Source of the DNA: Papio anubis
Taxonomy: Eukaryota; Chordata; Mammalia; Primates; Cercopithecidae
Direction of reading: 5' to 3'
Length of the DNA: 64,000 nucleotides
NCBI RefSeq assembly: GCF_008728515.1
Contig: NC_044976.1
Span: 216,629,467-216,693,466 of the forward strand
Shown: in pieces, positions 34,280 through 44,197 of the stretch
Numbering within the stretch: the first letter of the stretch is position 1
How the letters are laid out: each line of letters opens with the position of its first letter
The notes under the pieces: model-generated
Database searches by the model: none
The model's input: the letters and a program-made list of their open reading frames with translations, nothing else
Told to the model about the DNA's origin: nothing
Translations under genes and position numbers: made by a program

Positions 34280-34392
34280 CTCCGATCTCCCGCACAGCCG
34301 ACTCTGCGTGAATTACTCTTTCTTTATTGCTATTCCCCCGTCTTGAGAAATCGGCTCTGTCTAGGTAGCGGGCAAGGTGAACCCACTGGGCA

Positions 34393-34599
34393 GTTGCAGA
34401 ATTGTCATTATATTGCTTGCAATTTTATATCTATATTATGCACAAATAGCTATAACCCTGTATACAATGTTAAATGCGAAGGTCCTCCTTGCATGGTCAG
34501 ATCCCAGCGCAGGAAGGACGCACCCCCTACAAACCGCTAGGCCAAAAGGGTCATTCTGGCCACATCCAGCCTGGTGAGATCGCAATTTCCTGTCACTCT
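34393..34599. other. Spacer upstream of the zinc-finger gene promoter
   Basis: No repeat or gene recognised. It leads into the CpG-rich promoter. Confidence 0.4.
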
Positions 34600-34880
34600 G
34601 GGCCTGAGGGGGCGGGGCCTGAAGCCCCATACCATCAGGGGCGCTGGGGTGGGGACCCGCCAATCAGGCGCGCCGCCGGAAAGGAGAGGGCGGCTTCCGG
34701 GATCCGGCTGGCGGGCGCTTTGTCTCGCCTTGGCCACCGTAGGCTCTTCCTGTGAGTCTCCGCTGCTACTTCCTGGCTCTGGGAGGCCCGGTGCCTCTGC
34801 AGCAGCCTCGGCCACCCTGTGACCTGCGGGTATTGGGACATCCCTAGCGGACGCCAGGATACCGGGGGAGCCGAGGAATG
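34600..34880 (+). promoter_or_regulatory. CpG promoter and exon 1 of the KRAB zinc-finger gene
   Basis: A GC box (GGGGGCGGGGCC, about 34609-34620) and a CCAAT box (GCCAATCAGG, about 34660) precede a CG-rich leader. Exon 1 ends at the ATG at 34878-34880, followed at once by the donor GTGAGT. This is the usual arrangement in KRAB zinc-finger genes, where only the start codon lies in exon 1. The transcription start is not determined and probably lies at about 34690-34750. Confidence 0.8.
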
Positions 34881-37800
34881 GTGAGTGGACTGCGCCTGGC
34901 TTCCCGAAGTGGGGAAGAGGGCTGGTTGAAACCTGCTGGAACCAGCCATGGGCTGCGGAACCTGCGGACCGAGTCGCGGCGGCCAGCCGGGCCTCAGTCC
35001 CCTTCTGCGCAGGGCGGGGTGGGCAGCGGGACCCCTGCGTCCTGTCTGTACCTGCGGGCGCCACTTCCGCCGGCCGGAGCCCTCTCCGGAACCCCGCGCC
35101 TCCCCCACCCAGGTAGTGCGGTGACCACGGGAGGGTGATCCGGGAGAGCCCGACTCCGTGTGCGTGGTTCATGGAGCTTCCAGTCCCACCTTTCTCCCCC
35201 TAAAATTAACCTGAGGCTTTGTTAAAACGTTAAACGGCGTGTTTGAGCAAACGCGATTCATAAACCGGGTACCGCAGTCATGGTTTGTGGTTTGGGGTCC
35301 ACGGGAGGGGCGTAAATGAGAGGCTTTGATAAGGTGAATGAGGAAGCAAACCATTTATTTATTTATTTATTTTTTTGAGACGGAGTCTCGCCCTGTCAGG
35401 CTGGAGTGCAATGGTGCAGTCTCAGCTCAGTGCAACCTCTGACTCCGGGTTCAAGCGATTCTCCTGCCTCAGCCTCCCAAGTAGCTAGACTTATAGGCGC
35501 CACCACCAGGTCCAGCTAATTTTTGTATGTTTAGGAGAGACAGGGTTTCGCCATGTTGGCTAGGTTGGTTTCGAACTCCTGACCTTAATTGATCGCCCAC
35601 CTCGGCCTCCTAAAGCTCTGAAATTACAGGCGTGAACCACCTTGGCCAAAATATTTTTGTTTCCAAACTTTTTACATGAGAGGAAAGCGGAGAATAAATC
35701 ATCTGACACTCTACTGTAAAAAAAAAACTTTGTGCCTCTCTTCTTTTCATCTTTCCTAAGTGTACATATTACCAAAATGTCTTTAGGTTGAGGTCCCCCC
35801 GTGAAAACTTTACAGGGTGTTGTGTCCTCAGCCACTCTCCTGTCTTTTCCTAGTCCTGGCATTTTAGAACTGTCTGGGGATGACCCAGGATACCCACAGT
35901 GGCCATGTCTATTGGAGGGTCTAGTGAGTATCAGCCCCGGGGTCATCTCATCCCCAAGGACAGCCTGAGGTAGGGGGTAGAGTCTCTCAGGGGAGCAGCT
36001 GGATGCTCTTGGCCTTAGAGGAATCTCCTGGTATAGTTTCATCTAAAATGGTGAGCCCTTAGGGTCATTAACATTTTAGGACATTAAAATTAATGGACAA
36101 TACAATGTAATGTCATTAAAGTTAGGTCATTAAAATTGTTCCTCCAGCCCGAGTTTTTATTCCTCGGAGACACATTGATGGTCTGCCAATGGGATGCTGA
36201 TATTGAGAGGAAAAGGCAGAAATGATTTCTGCTCTCTAGATTGTCTCAGACTTGTGAAGAGAGAAAAACTGTCCCAAAGGACAAGGAAAACCCACCCCAG
36301 AGAGGATGTGCAAGAACCTGAATATTAAAATGCACTGAAGGCACACAAGAGGACAAAGAGCAGTGCCAGTGCCTCCTAGGTGGTCACTGAGTACTTTACT
36401 GAACAGGATGGGTGTCCCCAGGGATAGAATGGCCTGCCGTGACACTTAGAAAGGTCTGTGTTGGAGTCAGCACTGCCTCCCTAAGTTTGTTACCTCGAAA
36501 AGGCTTGTCCGCTTATTTGAGTTTCAATTTTTCATTGACTGTGGTACATTTTGTCAGTACAGCTTGAAAGATAAAAATACTATTTCCAAAGAGGCAAGGT
36601 AAAATGATGCATTTTATTTGCTAAAAATTCATATTTATTGCTTCCCCAGAGTGAGTGTGGTAAGTTTTAAAGGTCTGTTCTCATTTTATTTGCTAAAAAT
36701 TCATATTTATTTCTTCCCCAGGGTGAGTGTAGTAACTTTTAAAGGTCTGTTCTTTTTAGGGGTAATTTCAAATGGAATTGTAGGACTTAGCTTTGTAAAT
36801 GCTACTGGTGAAATAAAAGTGTAACAGATAAATTGATGATTTACAAAGATTCACCAAAATGTCAGTTCCCCTCTTGTAGCATGGTGAAGAATTTATGACA
36901 GTGGACACATCTGTATCCTCTTATGTGGATATCTGAAGGTTTTTTTGTTGTTGTTTTTTGTTTTTTGGAGATGCAGTCTAGCTCTGTAGCCCGGCTGGAG
37001 TGTAGTGGCACCATCTCTGCTAACTGCAACCTCCGCCTCCTGGGTTCAAATGTTTCTCCTGTGTCAGCCTCCTGAGTAACTGGGATTATAGGCACCCACC
37101 ACCATACCCAGCTGATTTTTGTATTTTTAGTAAACATGGAGTTTTAGGCCTGGCATGGTGGCTCATGCCTGTAATCCTAGCACTTTGGGAGGCCAAGGTG
37201 GGTGGATCACGAGGTCAGGAGTTCCAGACCAGCCCGGCCAACATGGTGAAACCCTGTCTCTACTAAAAATACAAAAAAATTAGGTGAGTGTGGTGGCAGG
37301 CACCTGTCATCCCAGCTACTCGGGAGGCTGAGGCAAGAGAATTGCTTGAACCCAGGAGGTGGAGGTTGCAGTGAGCCAAGATCTTGCCACTGCACCCCAG
37401 CCCAAGTGACAATGCGAGACTCTATCTCAAAAAACAAATAAACAAAAAAGACAGGTTTTTGCCATGTTGGGCAGGCTGGTCTCAACCTCCTGACCTCAGG
37501 TGATTGCCTGCCTCAGCCTCCCAAGGTGCTGGGATTACAGGCGTGAGCCACCATGCCTGGCCCACTCTGTTTTCTTTTTATTCCCTAAATTTTAATATGT
37601 TTCAGTTTGTCTGTTCCTTTATCACTTTTTTCTTCCATAAAAAAATTCTGCCTAATCCTTCGTAAAAAAAAAAAAAAAAAAAAAAAAAATCTTCCTGTGA
37701 CTTCTGAAAGTGTTCTGGCTTTATCTTTCATATTTGAATATATAATAAGTTGATTATTGTTCATGGAATAGAGAAGAATGCAATGCGTTTTCCCAAGTAG

Positions 37801-40800
37801 ATGCCAGCCTGGTTTGCCTCATATTTTAGAGTGCATGTGATTTCTTTTTCTATTCTACAGTGTCTACTCTATCATTCATCAACCTTCCATATAAATGCTG
37901 GGTCATTAAGACTTTTTTTGCCTTGGTCTGCTTGTGCTTGTTCATCTCTCTGCTAATACTGTGCTGTCCTGAATATTTTTGTTTGAAAATCTTGGAAGTA
38001 TGTTAGGCAAGCCATCACTCTTTTTTTAGATGACTAAAAATCATTAGACATTTGTCATTTTTACTAGGTATGAAAAAGTAGTTTTTCTTGCCTAAAAAAG
38101 CCTGATTTGGGAATTTATGTGATTTCATAAGAATAGCATCTGGAAGTGGGGACATTAATGTCATTTTAAAAAACATGTGCCATATTTCCTCTTATTCCTT
38201 TCTGCTTTGACATTGTGCAATAGAAATTTTTAAAATTGTTGTATTAGGGCCGGGCGCGGTGGCTCAAGCCTGTAATCCCAGCACTTTGGGAGGCCGAGGC
38301 GGGTGGATCACGAGGTCAGGAGATCGAGACCATCCCTGGCTAACATGGTGAAACCCCGTCTCTACTAAAAATACAAAAAACTAGCCGGGTGTGGTGGCGG
38401 GCGCCTGTAGTCCCAGCTACTCAGAGGCTGAGGCAGGAGAATGGCGTGACCCCAGGAGGCGGAGCTTGCAGTGAGCCGAGATCGCGCCACTGCACTCCAG
38501 CCTGGGCGACACAGCGAGACTCCAAAACTGAGCAAAAAAAAAAAAAAAAAAAATTGTTGTATTAGTATTGTTAAATATCAATTATTGGTTTTATTTACTA
38601 AATTAAATTTAATAAGCCTATTCTTTCTTGGTGTAATCACATGGAATGGGCTCAACTCTCCAGTTAACAAGTGACAGCACATGTAAAACATTGTCTACCA
38701 GGGAAACTCATTGAACACTTCGTGTTCAGACTGTGTTTTGGTGTCTGGTTTCCTAAGCACCACTGCAGTGACATAAAATAATAGACCTTCAGCAGAAAAA
38801 GTTTTGGCAAATATATTGCATAAGCTGTTTAGATGCAGTGAGTCATTCTTATTACTTAGGTTGGTGGAATCCCTTTCAAAATGTAAGTTACTAATACAAA
38901 CAAAGATTGAACTTTGCGAGCAGGCATTTTTAAGAATAAGAGTCTCAGGACTGATAATATTAACTCACTTACGCTCATTAGGTAGGACTTTATTATGACA
39001 GATACTAGAAATGTACAAAGTGAAGTTAAAAGGTAAATCCTAGCAGCACATCTTACTCCTTGGATTCTCTAATGAGATGGGTGTTTCTACTTTGCTGTTG
39101 CCTTTTTGAATAGTTCAATTCTAGCATTAGTACTGCTGTGTGGGAGGGAGTATGTGTGAACAGAGTTACAGTTGTGACAATCAAGTCATAGAATAAATGC
39201 TTGGAAATTTTAGAATCATGTAAACAGCTTACGAATTGAGTATAGATTCCCAGTGCTGTCAGTCTCACCCATCCTTCTATCCACATGTGTGGAATGTTCT
39301 AGGACTCCGTGGCTTTTGAGGATGTGGCTGTGAACTTTACCCAGGAGGAATGGGCTTTGCTAGATTCTTCTCAGAAGAATCTCTACAGAGAAGTGATGCA
39401 GGAAACCTGCAGGAACCTGGCTTCTGTAGGTGAGAATGACAACACATTTCACTTAATTACAGAAGTATTTCCCTATCATCAGTGCTATTTGTGATTTGGA
39501 ATGTGGCAAGGGAATGATTTGGTGAAGAAATCAGGCATGGGCACTGTGTACAATGAACATTAAATCTAGTAATGTTTCTTTTTTTTTTTTTGAGACGGAG
39601 TCTCGCTCTGTCTCCCAGGCTGGAGTGACTGGGCGATCTCGGCTCACTGCAAGCTCCACCTCCTGGGTTCACGCCATTCTCCTGCCTCAGCCTCCCAAGT
39701 AGCTGGGACTACAGGTGCCCGCCACCTCGCCCGGCTAGTTTTTTGTATTTTTTAGTAGAGACGGGGTTTCACCGTGTTAGCCAGGATGGTCTCGATCTCC
39801 TGACCTCGTGATCCGCCCGTCTTGGCCTCCCAAAGTGCTGGGATTACAGTCTTGAGCCACCGCGCCCGGCAAATCTAGTAATGTTTCTATAGTTTGTAAT
39901 AATTCATGATAATTTTGTGGGTCTGCATTTTAGGAAACAAATGGAAAGACCAGAATATTGAGGATCACTTCGAAAAACCTGGGAAAGATATAAGGTAATT
40001 TGCACTGAGAAGATGAAATAAAAGTCCTCTTAAGCACGTCATGAACTTAAAAACAAGCAATCAAAACAAATAAGAGTCGCTTGAAATTTATTTCGTTTTA
40101 GAAAAATTTCACCCAAATGTAACGTACTTCAATGTAGCAGTGAGTGTTTGGAAAACAGTTTACTTGAAAATAGTACTACAAAATTGTGTATATGAATGTT
40201 ACTATTTTGGTCATAGCCGTGCAGGTGGTAGCTCTGTTTTCAGTAGTAGCCCATTTACTTTCAAATAATTCAGTCATGGCATAAAAACAAAAACAAAACA
40301 AAACAAAAATGCATTTTCCCTAGTATTGGTAGCAGTGTAAGTCCAAGACCTATTAATAAGTAGAAAGTTGTTAATAAACCAACCAATAATAATGTGCTTG
40401 TCATTCTTTTTACAGAAATCATATGGTACAGAGACTGTGTGAAAGCAAAGAAGGTAGTCAGTGTGGAGAAGTTGTCAGCCAAATTCCAAATCTTGATCTG
40501 AATGAGAACATTTCTGCTGGATTAAAACAATGTGAATGCAGTATTTGTGGAAAAGTCTTTGTACGTCATTCCCTCCTTAACAGGCACATCCTAGCTCACT
40601 CAGGATACAAACCATATGGAGAGAAGCAATATAAATGTGAACAGTGTGGGAAATTCTTCGTTTCTGTTCCAGGTGTTAGAAGACACAGGATAATGCACAG
40701 TGGAAATCCAGCTTATAAATGTACAATATGTGGGAAAGCATTTTATTTTCTCAATTCAGTTGAAAGACATCAGAGAACTCACACAGGAGAAAAACCCTAT

Positions 40801-41361
40801 AAATGTAAACAATGTGGTAAAGCGTTCACTGTTTCCGGTTCTTGTCTAATACATGAACGAACTCACACTGGAGAGAAACCCTACGAATGTAAGGAATGTG
40901 GAAAAACATTCAGATTCTCTTGTTCTTTTAAGACACATGAAAGGACTCACACTGGAGAAAGACCCTATAAATGTACCAAATGTGATAAAGCCTTCAGCTG
41001 TTCCACTTCCCTTCGTTACCATGGAAGCATTCATACTGGAGAGAGACCCTATGAATGTAAACAGTGTGGCAAAGCCTTTAGTCGTTTGAGTTCCCTTTGT
41101 AACCATAGAAGTACTCATACTGGAGAGAAACCCTATGAATGTAAACAATGTGACCAAGCCTTCAGTCGCCTCAGTTCCCTTCACCTCCACGAAAGAATTC
41201 ATACTGGAGAAAAACCCTATGAATGTAAGAGATGCGGTAAAGCCTACACTCGTTCCAGTCACCTTACTCGCCATGAAAGAAGTCATGATATAGAGGCTGG
41301 GTGTAGTGACTCAGCCTATAATCCCAGCACTTTGGGAAGCCAAGGTGTCTGTATTGCTTGA
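34878..41361 (+). CDS. KRAB C2H2 zinc-finger protein, nine fingers, Alu-encoded C-terminus
   Basis: A predicted DNA-binding nuclear repressor. Coding exons are 34878-34880, 39303-39429, 39934-39994 and 40416-41361, all with AG/GT sites. Together they give 1137 bases and 378 residues in a single frame. Residues 1-44 are the KRAB A box (DSVAFEDVAVNFTQEEWALL, LYREVM), which normally recruits TRIM28 and silencing chromatin. Nine C2H2 fingers follow at about residues 105-354, with TGEKP/TGERP linkers between most and a longer linker after finger 1. The last 21 residues come from an Alu (see 41295). The usual MLE of KRAB-A reads MQE, as in several relatives. KRAB and spacer text resemble ZNF136, ZNF564 and ZNF791 of human 19p13.2. 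Ortholog not assigned. The frame is intact, but truncation makes reduced or lost function possible. Confidence 0.85.
35353..35648 (-). mobile_element. Alu element, minus strand, in intron 1
   Basis: A (TTTA)n/T head followed by antisense Alu to CCACCTTGGCC. Confidence 0.88.
35649..36610. other. Intron 1 DNA, nothing recognised
   Basis: No repeat family named. Contains a 160-residue minus frame (35560-36042) that partly overlaps the Alu and has no family features. Confidence 0.5.
36611..36754. repeat. 72-bp tandem duplication in intron 1
   Basis: Units start ATTTTATTTGCTAAAAATTC at 36611 and 36683 and differ at few positions. Each contains a pyrimidine tract plus CCCCAG followed by GTGAGTGT, that is, an acceptor-like and a donor-like site side by side. 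Confidence 0.93.
36938..37562 (-). mobile_element. Older Alu, minus strand, split by an inner Alu
   Basis: Antisense Alu at 36938-37146 and 37450-37562. The text GTATTTTTAGTAAACATGGA resumes after the inner element as GACAGGTTTTTGCCATG. Confidence 0.85.
37147..37449 (+). mobile_element. Alu nested in an Alu, plus strand
   Basis: A complete Alu from GGCCTGGCATGGTGGCTCA to an A-rich tail, inside the minus-strand Alu. Confidence 0.9.
37563..38247. other. Intron 1 DNA with a 26-A run
   Basis: AT-rich. A pure A-run lies at 37664-37689. No gene or other repeat named. Confidence 0.55.
38248..38550 (+). mobile_element. AluY, plus strand, in intron 1
   Basis: GGCCGGGCGCGGTGGCTCAA start and an A tail. 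The target duplication AAATTGTTGTATTAG lies at 38233-38247 and 38551-38565. Confidence 0.94.
38551..39302. other. End of intron 1, nothing recognised
   Basis: AT-rich unique DNA up to the KRAB exon acceptor. Confidence 0.5.
39303..39429 (+). CDS. KRAB-A exon (127 bp)
   Basis: Acceptor TTCTAG before 39303 and donor GTGAGA after 39429. The 127-bp length is the standard KRAB-A exon size. It encodes DSVAFEDVAVNFTQEEWALL and continues to RNLASV, with DV, EEW and LYREVM conserved. Confidence 0.9.
39579..39870 (-). mobile_element. AluY, minus strand, in intron 2
   Basis: A poly-T head, then antisense AluY with GCCCGCCACCTCGCCCGGCT (the monkey-type GAGG variant in reverse). The duplication AAATCTAGTAATGTTTCT lies at 39562-39579 and 39871-39888. 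Confidence 0.95.
39934..39994 (+). CDS. Second KRAB-region exon (61 bp)
   Basis: Acceptor TTTTAG, donor GTAATT. It encodes NKWKDQNIEDHFEKPGKDI, the short linker exon typical of the 19p13.2 ZNF group. It keeps the frame between the KRAB and finger exons. Confidence 0.85.
40416..41361 (+). CDS. Zinc-finger exon, nine C2H2 fingers
   Basis: The acceptor TTTTTACAG precedes 40416. After an acidic spacer, finger 1 (CSICGK..HILAH) is followed by a 12-residue linker, then fingers 2-9 in register. Predicted base-contact residues (-1,2,3,6), in order: R,S,L,R; S,P,G,R; F,N,S,R; V,G,S,I; F,C,S,T; C,T,S,Y; R,S,S,N; R,S,S,L; R,S,H,R. After finger 9 (HERSH) and three residues the frame enters an Alu and stops at TGA 41359-41361. 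An AATAAA lies at 41442-41447. Confidence 0.88.
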
Positions 41362-41450
41362 GCCCAGGAGTTCATAACCAGCCTGGATTAAAACAATGTG
41401 AAACAACCTGGGCAACATGGTGAAACTCTGTCTCTACAACAAATAAAATA
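41295..41450 (+). mobile_element. Alu fragment that ends the zinc-finger frame
   Basis: Alu text GGCTGGGTGTAGTGACTCAG starts in frame directly after finger 9. It encodes a 21-residue tail (AGCSD...GVCIA) and the stop. Inside it, a 20-nt block (41383-41402) replaces Alu sequence and is identical to 40517-40536 of the same exon. Ends near ACAAATAAAATAAT. Confidence 0.88.
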
Positions 41451-41453
41451 ATG

Positions 41454-41608
41454 CCGGGCACAGTGGCTCACACCAGCTACTCGGGAGGCTGGGGCAGGAG
41501 AATGGTGTGAACCCGGGAGGCAGAGCTTACAGTGGCCGAGATTGCACCACTGCACTCCAGCCTGGGCGACAGAGCAAGACTCCATCTCAAAACAACAACA
41601 ACAAAAAA
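41454..41608 (+). mobile_element. Internally deleted Alu, plus strand
   Basis: GCCGGGCACAGTGGCTCACA jumps directly to CCAGCTACTCGGGAGGCTGG, so the middle of the left monomer and the A-linker are missing. An AACAACAACAAC tail follows. Confidence 0.85.
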
Positions 41609-41612
41609 TCAT

Positions 41613-41940
41613 TGCTGGGCATGGTGGCACATTTCAGTTGTCTTAGTTCTTTTTCAAGGACATAAAAAGCCATGGGGGGTTGGGGGGAAGCCCTCTGCAT
41701 GCAGATCACGAGGTCAGGAGTTCGAGACCATCCTGGCCAACATGGTGAAACCTCGTCTCTACTAAAAATACAAAAATTAGCTGGGTGTGGTAGCATATGC
41801 TTGTAATCCCAGCTACTCAGGAGGCTGAGGCAGGAGAATCACTTGAACCCGGGAGGCGGAGGTTGCAGTGAGCCGAGATTGTGCAACTGCATTCCAACCT
41901 GGCAACAGAGTGAGACTCCGTCTAAAAAAAAAAAAAAAAA
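41613..41940 (+). mobile_element. Alu with ~75-bp non-Alu insert, plus strand
   Basis: The Alu start GCTGGGCATGGTGGCACA is followed by about 75 foreign bases (TTCAGTTGTCTTAG to CTCTGCATGC, 41632-41704). The Alu then resumes at AGATCACGAGGTCAGGAG and ends in an A tail. AAAAAGCC(C)ATG occurs at the insert and after the tail. Confidence 0.8.
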
Positions 41941-42430
41941 AAGCCCATGCATGTAAGAAATGTGGTAACATTTACTCTTTCCCATTCCCTCATAAACATG
42001 AAAGAGCTCACACTGCAGAGAAACCTTAAGAATATAGGAAATGTGGTCAAGCCTTCAGATTTTCCTGTTTTTGAAGATTTGGGAGGACTCAGAGTTGGGA
42101 AAAGCCTTTTGAATTTAAATTTATGGTAAGGCCTTCAGTTGTGTTAGTTCCATTTGAAGACATCAACTCATTCCTGAGAAAAACCCTATGAATGTCCAGA
42201 ATGTGGGAATGTTTCATTTCTCTCATACCCACTCAAGGACATATGAAAATGCACGCTGTAGCTGGCTGGACCTTGTAAATACAAGAACGTACACAGGATT
42301 AAAACTCTAACAGTTTAGAAACTGCAAGAATATTTTCAGTTTTAACATTTACTTGAAAAGCCGTGTGAAAACTCCCACTGGAAAGGAGTTCTATAAGTGA
42401 AGCTTTTCTAATTTGGAAAGTCTGATGCAA
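41941..42430 (+). pseudogene. Decayed C2H2 finger array downstream of the Alus
   Basis: Finger text is still readable in broken frames: ATGTAAGAAATGTGGTAACA (finger start), CATGAAAGAGCTCACAC.GCAGAGAAACC (finger end plus linker), AAACCCTATGAATGTCCAGA (next finger). Stops and frameshifts occur in every unit. These are the former C-terminal fingers of the gene above, cut off by the Alu insertions. Confidence 0.85.
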
Positions 42431-42720
42431 ATTAATTATCGTGCAGTGCTCAAAAAAAATGTGTGAAATCTTCCACAAGTTACAAGTATATTGTTTTTAT
42501 CAGTGACTCATTCTTAAAGAGTCTTGAGTATGCTTTTCACCTTATTTTGCAGGGAAACCTTGAGGTGAGAGTTCTGTAAATGCTCTTTGAGCTGTAGTAC
42601 TTGAATTTCATAGGTAATGATATTTTCTTAAGTTGGTAGAATTTTTGTCTATTCATTTGATAATGTGCTGAATTCATGGTTGAATTTTGATGTTTTCCTA
42701 ATATGTAGGTAAGTTTAATT
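42431..42720. other. Possible old 3'UTR of the zinc-finger gene
   Basis: Non-coding unique DNA following the decayed fingers. No polyadenylation signal stands out. Confidence 0.35.
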
Positions 42721-43024
42721 TTTTTATTTTATTATTTTTTTTTTGAGACGGAGTCTCACTCTGTTGCCCAGGCTGAAGTGCTGTGGTGCAATCTTGGCTC
42801 ACTGCAACTTCCGCCTCCTGGGTTTAAGCGATTCTCCTGCCTCAGCCTCCCAAGTAGCTGGGATTACAGGCGCCCGCCACTACGTGCAGCTAATTCTTTG
42901 TATTTTTAGTAGAGACAGGGTTTCACCATGTTGGCTAGGCTGGTCTTGACTCCTGACCTCATGATTTGCCCACCTCAGCCTCCCAAAGTGCTGGGATTAC
43001 AGGTGTGAGCCACCGCGCCCGGCC
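42721..43024 (-). mobile_element. AluS-type element, minus strand
   Basis: A T-rich head and antisense Alu to GCGCCCGGCC. The duplication AGGTAAGTTTAATT lies at 42707-42720 and 43025-43038. Confidence 0.94.
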
Positions 43025-43605
43025 AGGTAAGTTTAATTTGTATGTATTGTCCTGTGATTAATGGACCAGTGAATACTGATTGTTAATTGTTGGAATTTTT
43101 CTTACTAGCCTCATTTGGCAAATTTTGATTATCCCTTGTCCATTATACACATTTCACCTTTTTTTATTAAAGGAAAAACTACTCCTGATGTAGAGATGTT
43201 TACTTTTTGCTAATAATGAGTTGGTGTTAATTCCTAAGTACATAAAGTTTACCATAGAGTATCATCTCATGAGTTCTTTGCATTTGTTGCCCTTTATTCT
43301 TTATTATTTCTGTTATTTGGATCGTTCACTTTGAATGAAGGAGAGAAAACTGTGATAGGACAATATGTTATCACTAATCTGAGGGAGGAAGCATCAAGTC
43401 TCTCAGTCACATATGATAGCGTTGGACTTTTCATCGATGCCTTTGGTGCTGTAGTAGATAGTATTACGCCATTATGGTATTATAGTTTATATATTGTATT
43501 TTACAGTATTACAGTCTTACCAGTCAGTGTCATGAAGCATCTGCCCCTTACCAGCCAATAGACAAAACCAATCAATGATACTTCAGAACAAAGGATTTAT
43601 CTTTG
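43025..43605. other. Unassigned DNA
   Basis: AT-rich, with no gene or named repeat seen. Confidence 0.5.
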
Positions 43606-43886
43606 TTGGAGCGCTGGTGGAGCGACGCTTAATCCCAGCATCTTCTTAGGGATGTCGAGCGGGCGATCATTGTCAGGAGACGAACTTTGGCTAACATAGT
43701 GAAACCCCTGTCTCTACTAAAATAATAAAATTAGGCCAGGCGCGTAGGGTAGCTCGCCTGTAGTCCCAGCTACTCGGGAGGCTGAGTGTAGAGAATGGCG
43801 AAACCCGAGGCGGAGGCTTACAGAGCCGAGATCGCACTTCACTGCACTCCAGGCTGGGCTGACAGAGCAGCAGACGGCCTCAAAAA
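43606..43886 (+). mobile_element. Alu with many indels (noisy sequence), plus strand
   Basis: Alu order is clear (AATCCCAGCA, GTGAAACCCCTGTCTCTACT, CTGTAGTCCCAGCTACTCGG, CTCCAGGCTGGGC) but short insertions and deletions occur throughout. These are unlike the substitutions expected from age. Confidence 0.8.
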
Positions 43887-43894
43887 GGAATATC

Positions 43895-44185
43895 CTCACT
43901 TTTTGAGACGAGTCTCGCTTTGTTGTCCTGGAAGGAGTGCAGGGTCGATCTCAGCTCACGTAAGCTCACCCGGGTTTACTTATTCTCCTGCCTCAGCCTC
44001 CCGAAAGTAGCTGGGACTACAGGCTGCCTCTCACACACCTCGCCTGCCAGGCTTTTTGTATTTTTAGAGACGGGGTTTCACCGTGTTCGGCCAGGGAGGT
44101 CTCGACCTCCCTCACCTCGCGTGATCCACCCGCCTCGGCCTCCCAAAGTGCTGGGATTACAGGCTTGAGCCACCGCGTCCGGCCG
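43895..44185 (-). mobile_element. Alu with many indels (noisy sequence), minus strand
   Basis: Antisense Alu with frequent small indels. The duplication TCCTCACTTTTT is visible at about 43890-43901 and 44186-44197, so the element is young even though its body looks battered. Confidence 0.82.
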
Positions 44186-44197
44186 TCCTCACTTTTT

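Larger units (their letters stand above)
33200..34392 (+). mobile_element. ERV1-type LTR, plus strand, interrupted twice
   Basis: Same family as 137-548 in opposite orientation. LTR text is 33200-33550, 34042-34197 and about 34280-34392, with AATAAA at about 34130 (GGCAAAATAAACTTTCTAAA) and a 3' part ending AAATCGGCTCTGTCTAGG..GGGCAAGGTGAACCC. A solo LTR and an Alu tail are nested in it. Start and end are approximate and the subfamily is not named. Confidence 0.7.

Noticed and set aside
40846..41286. 146-residue minus-strand frame opposite the zinc fingers
   Set aside because: The repetitive antisense of TGEKP-linked fingers stays open because of repeat structure. It is a shadow of the real plus-strand frame.
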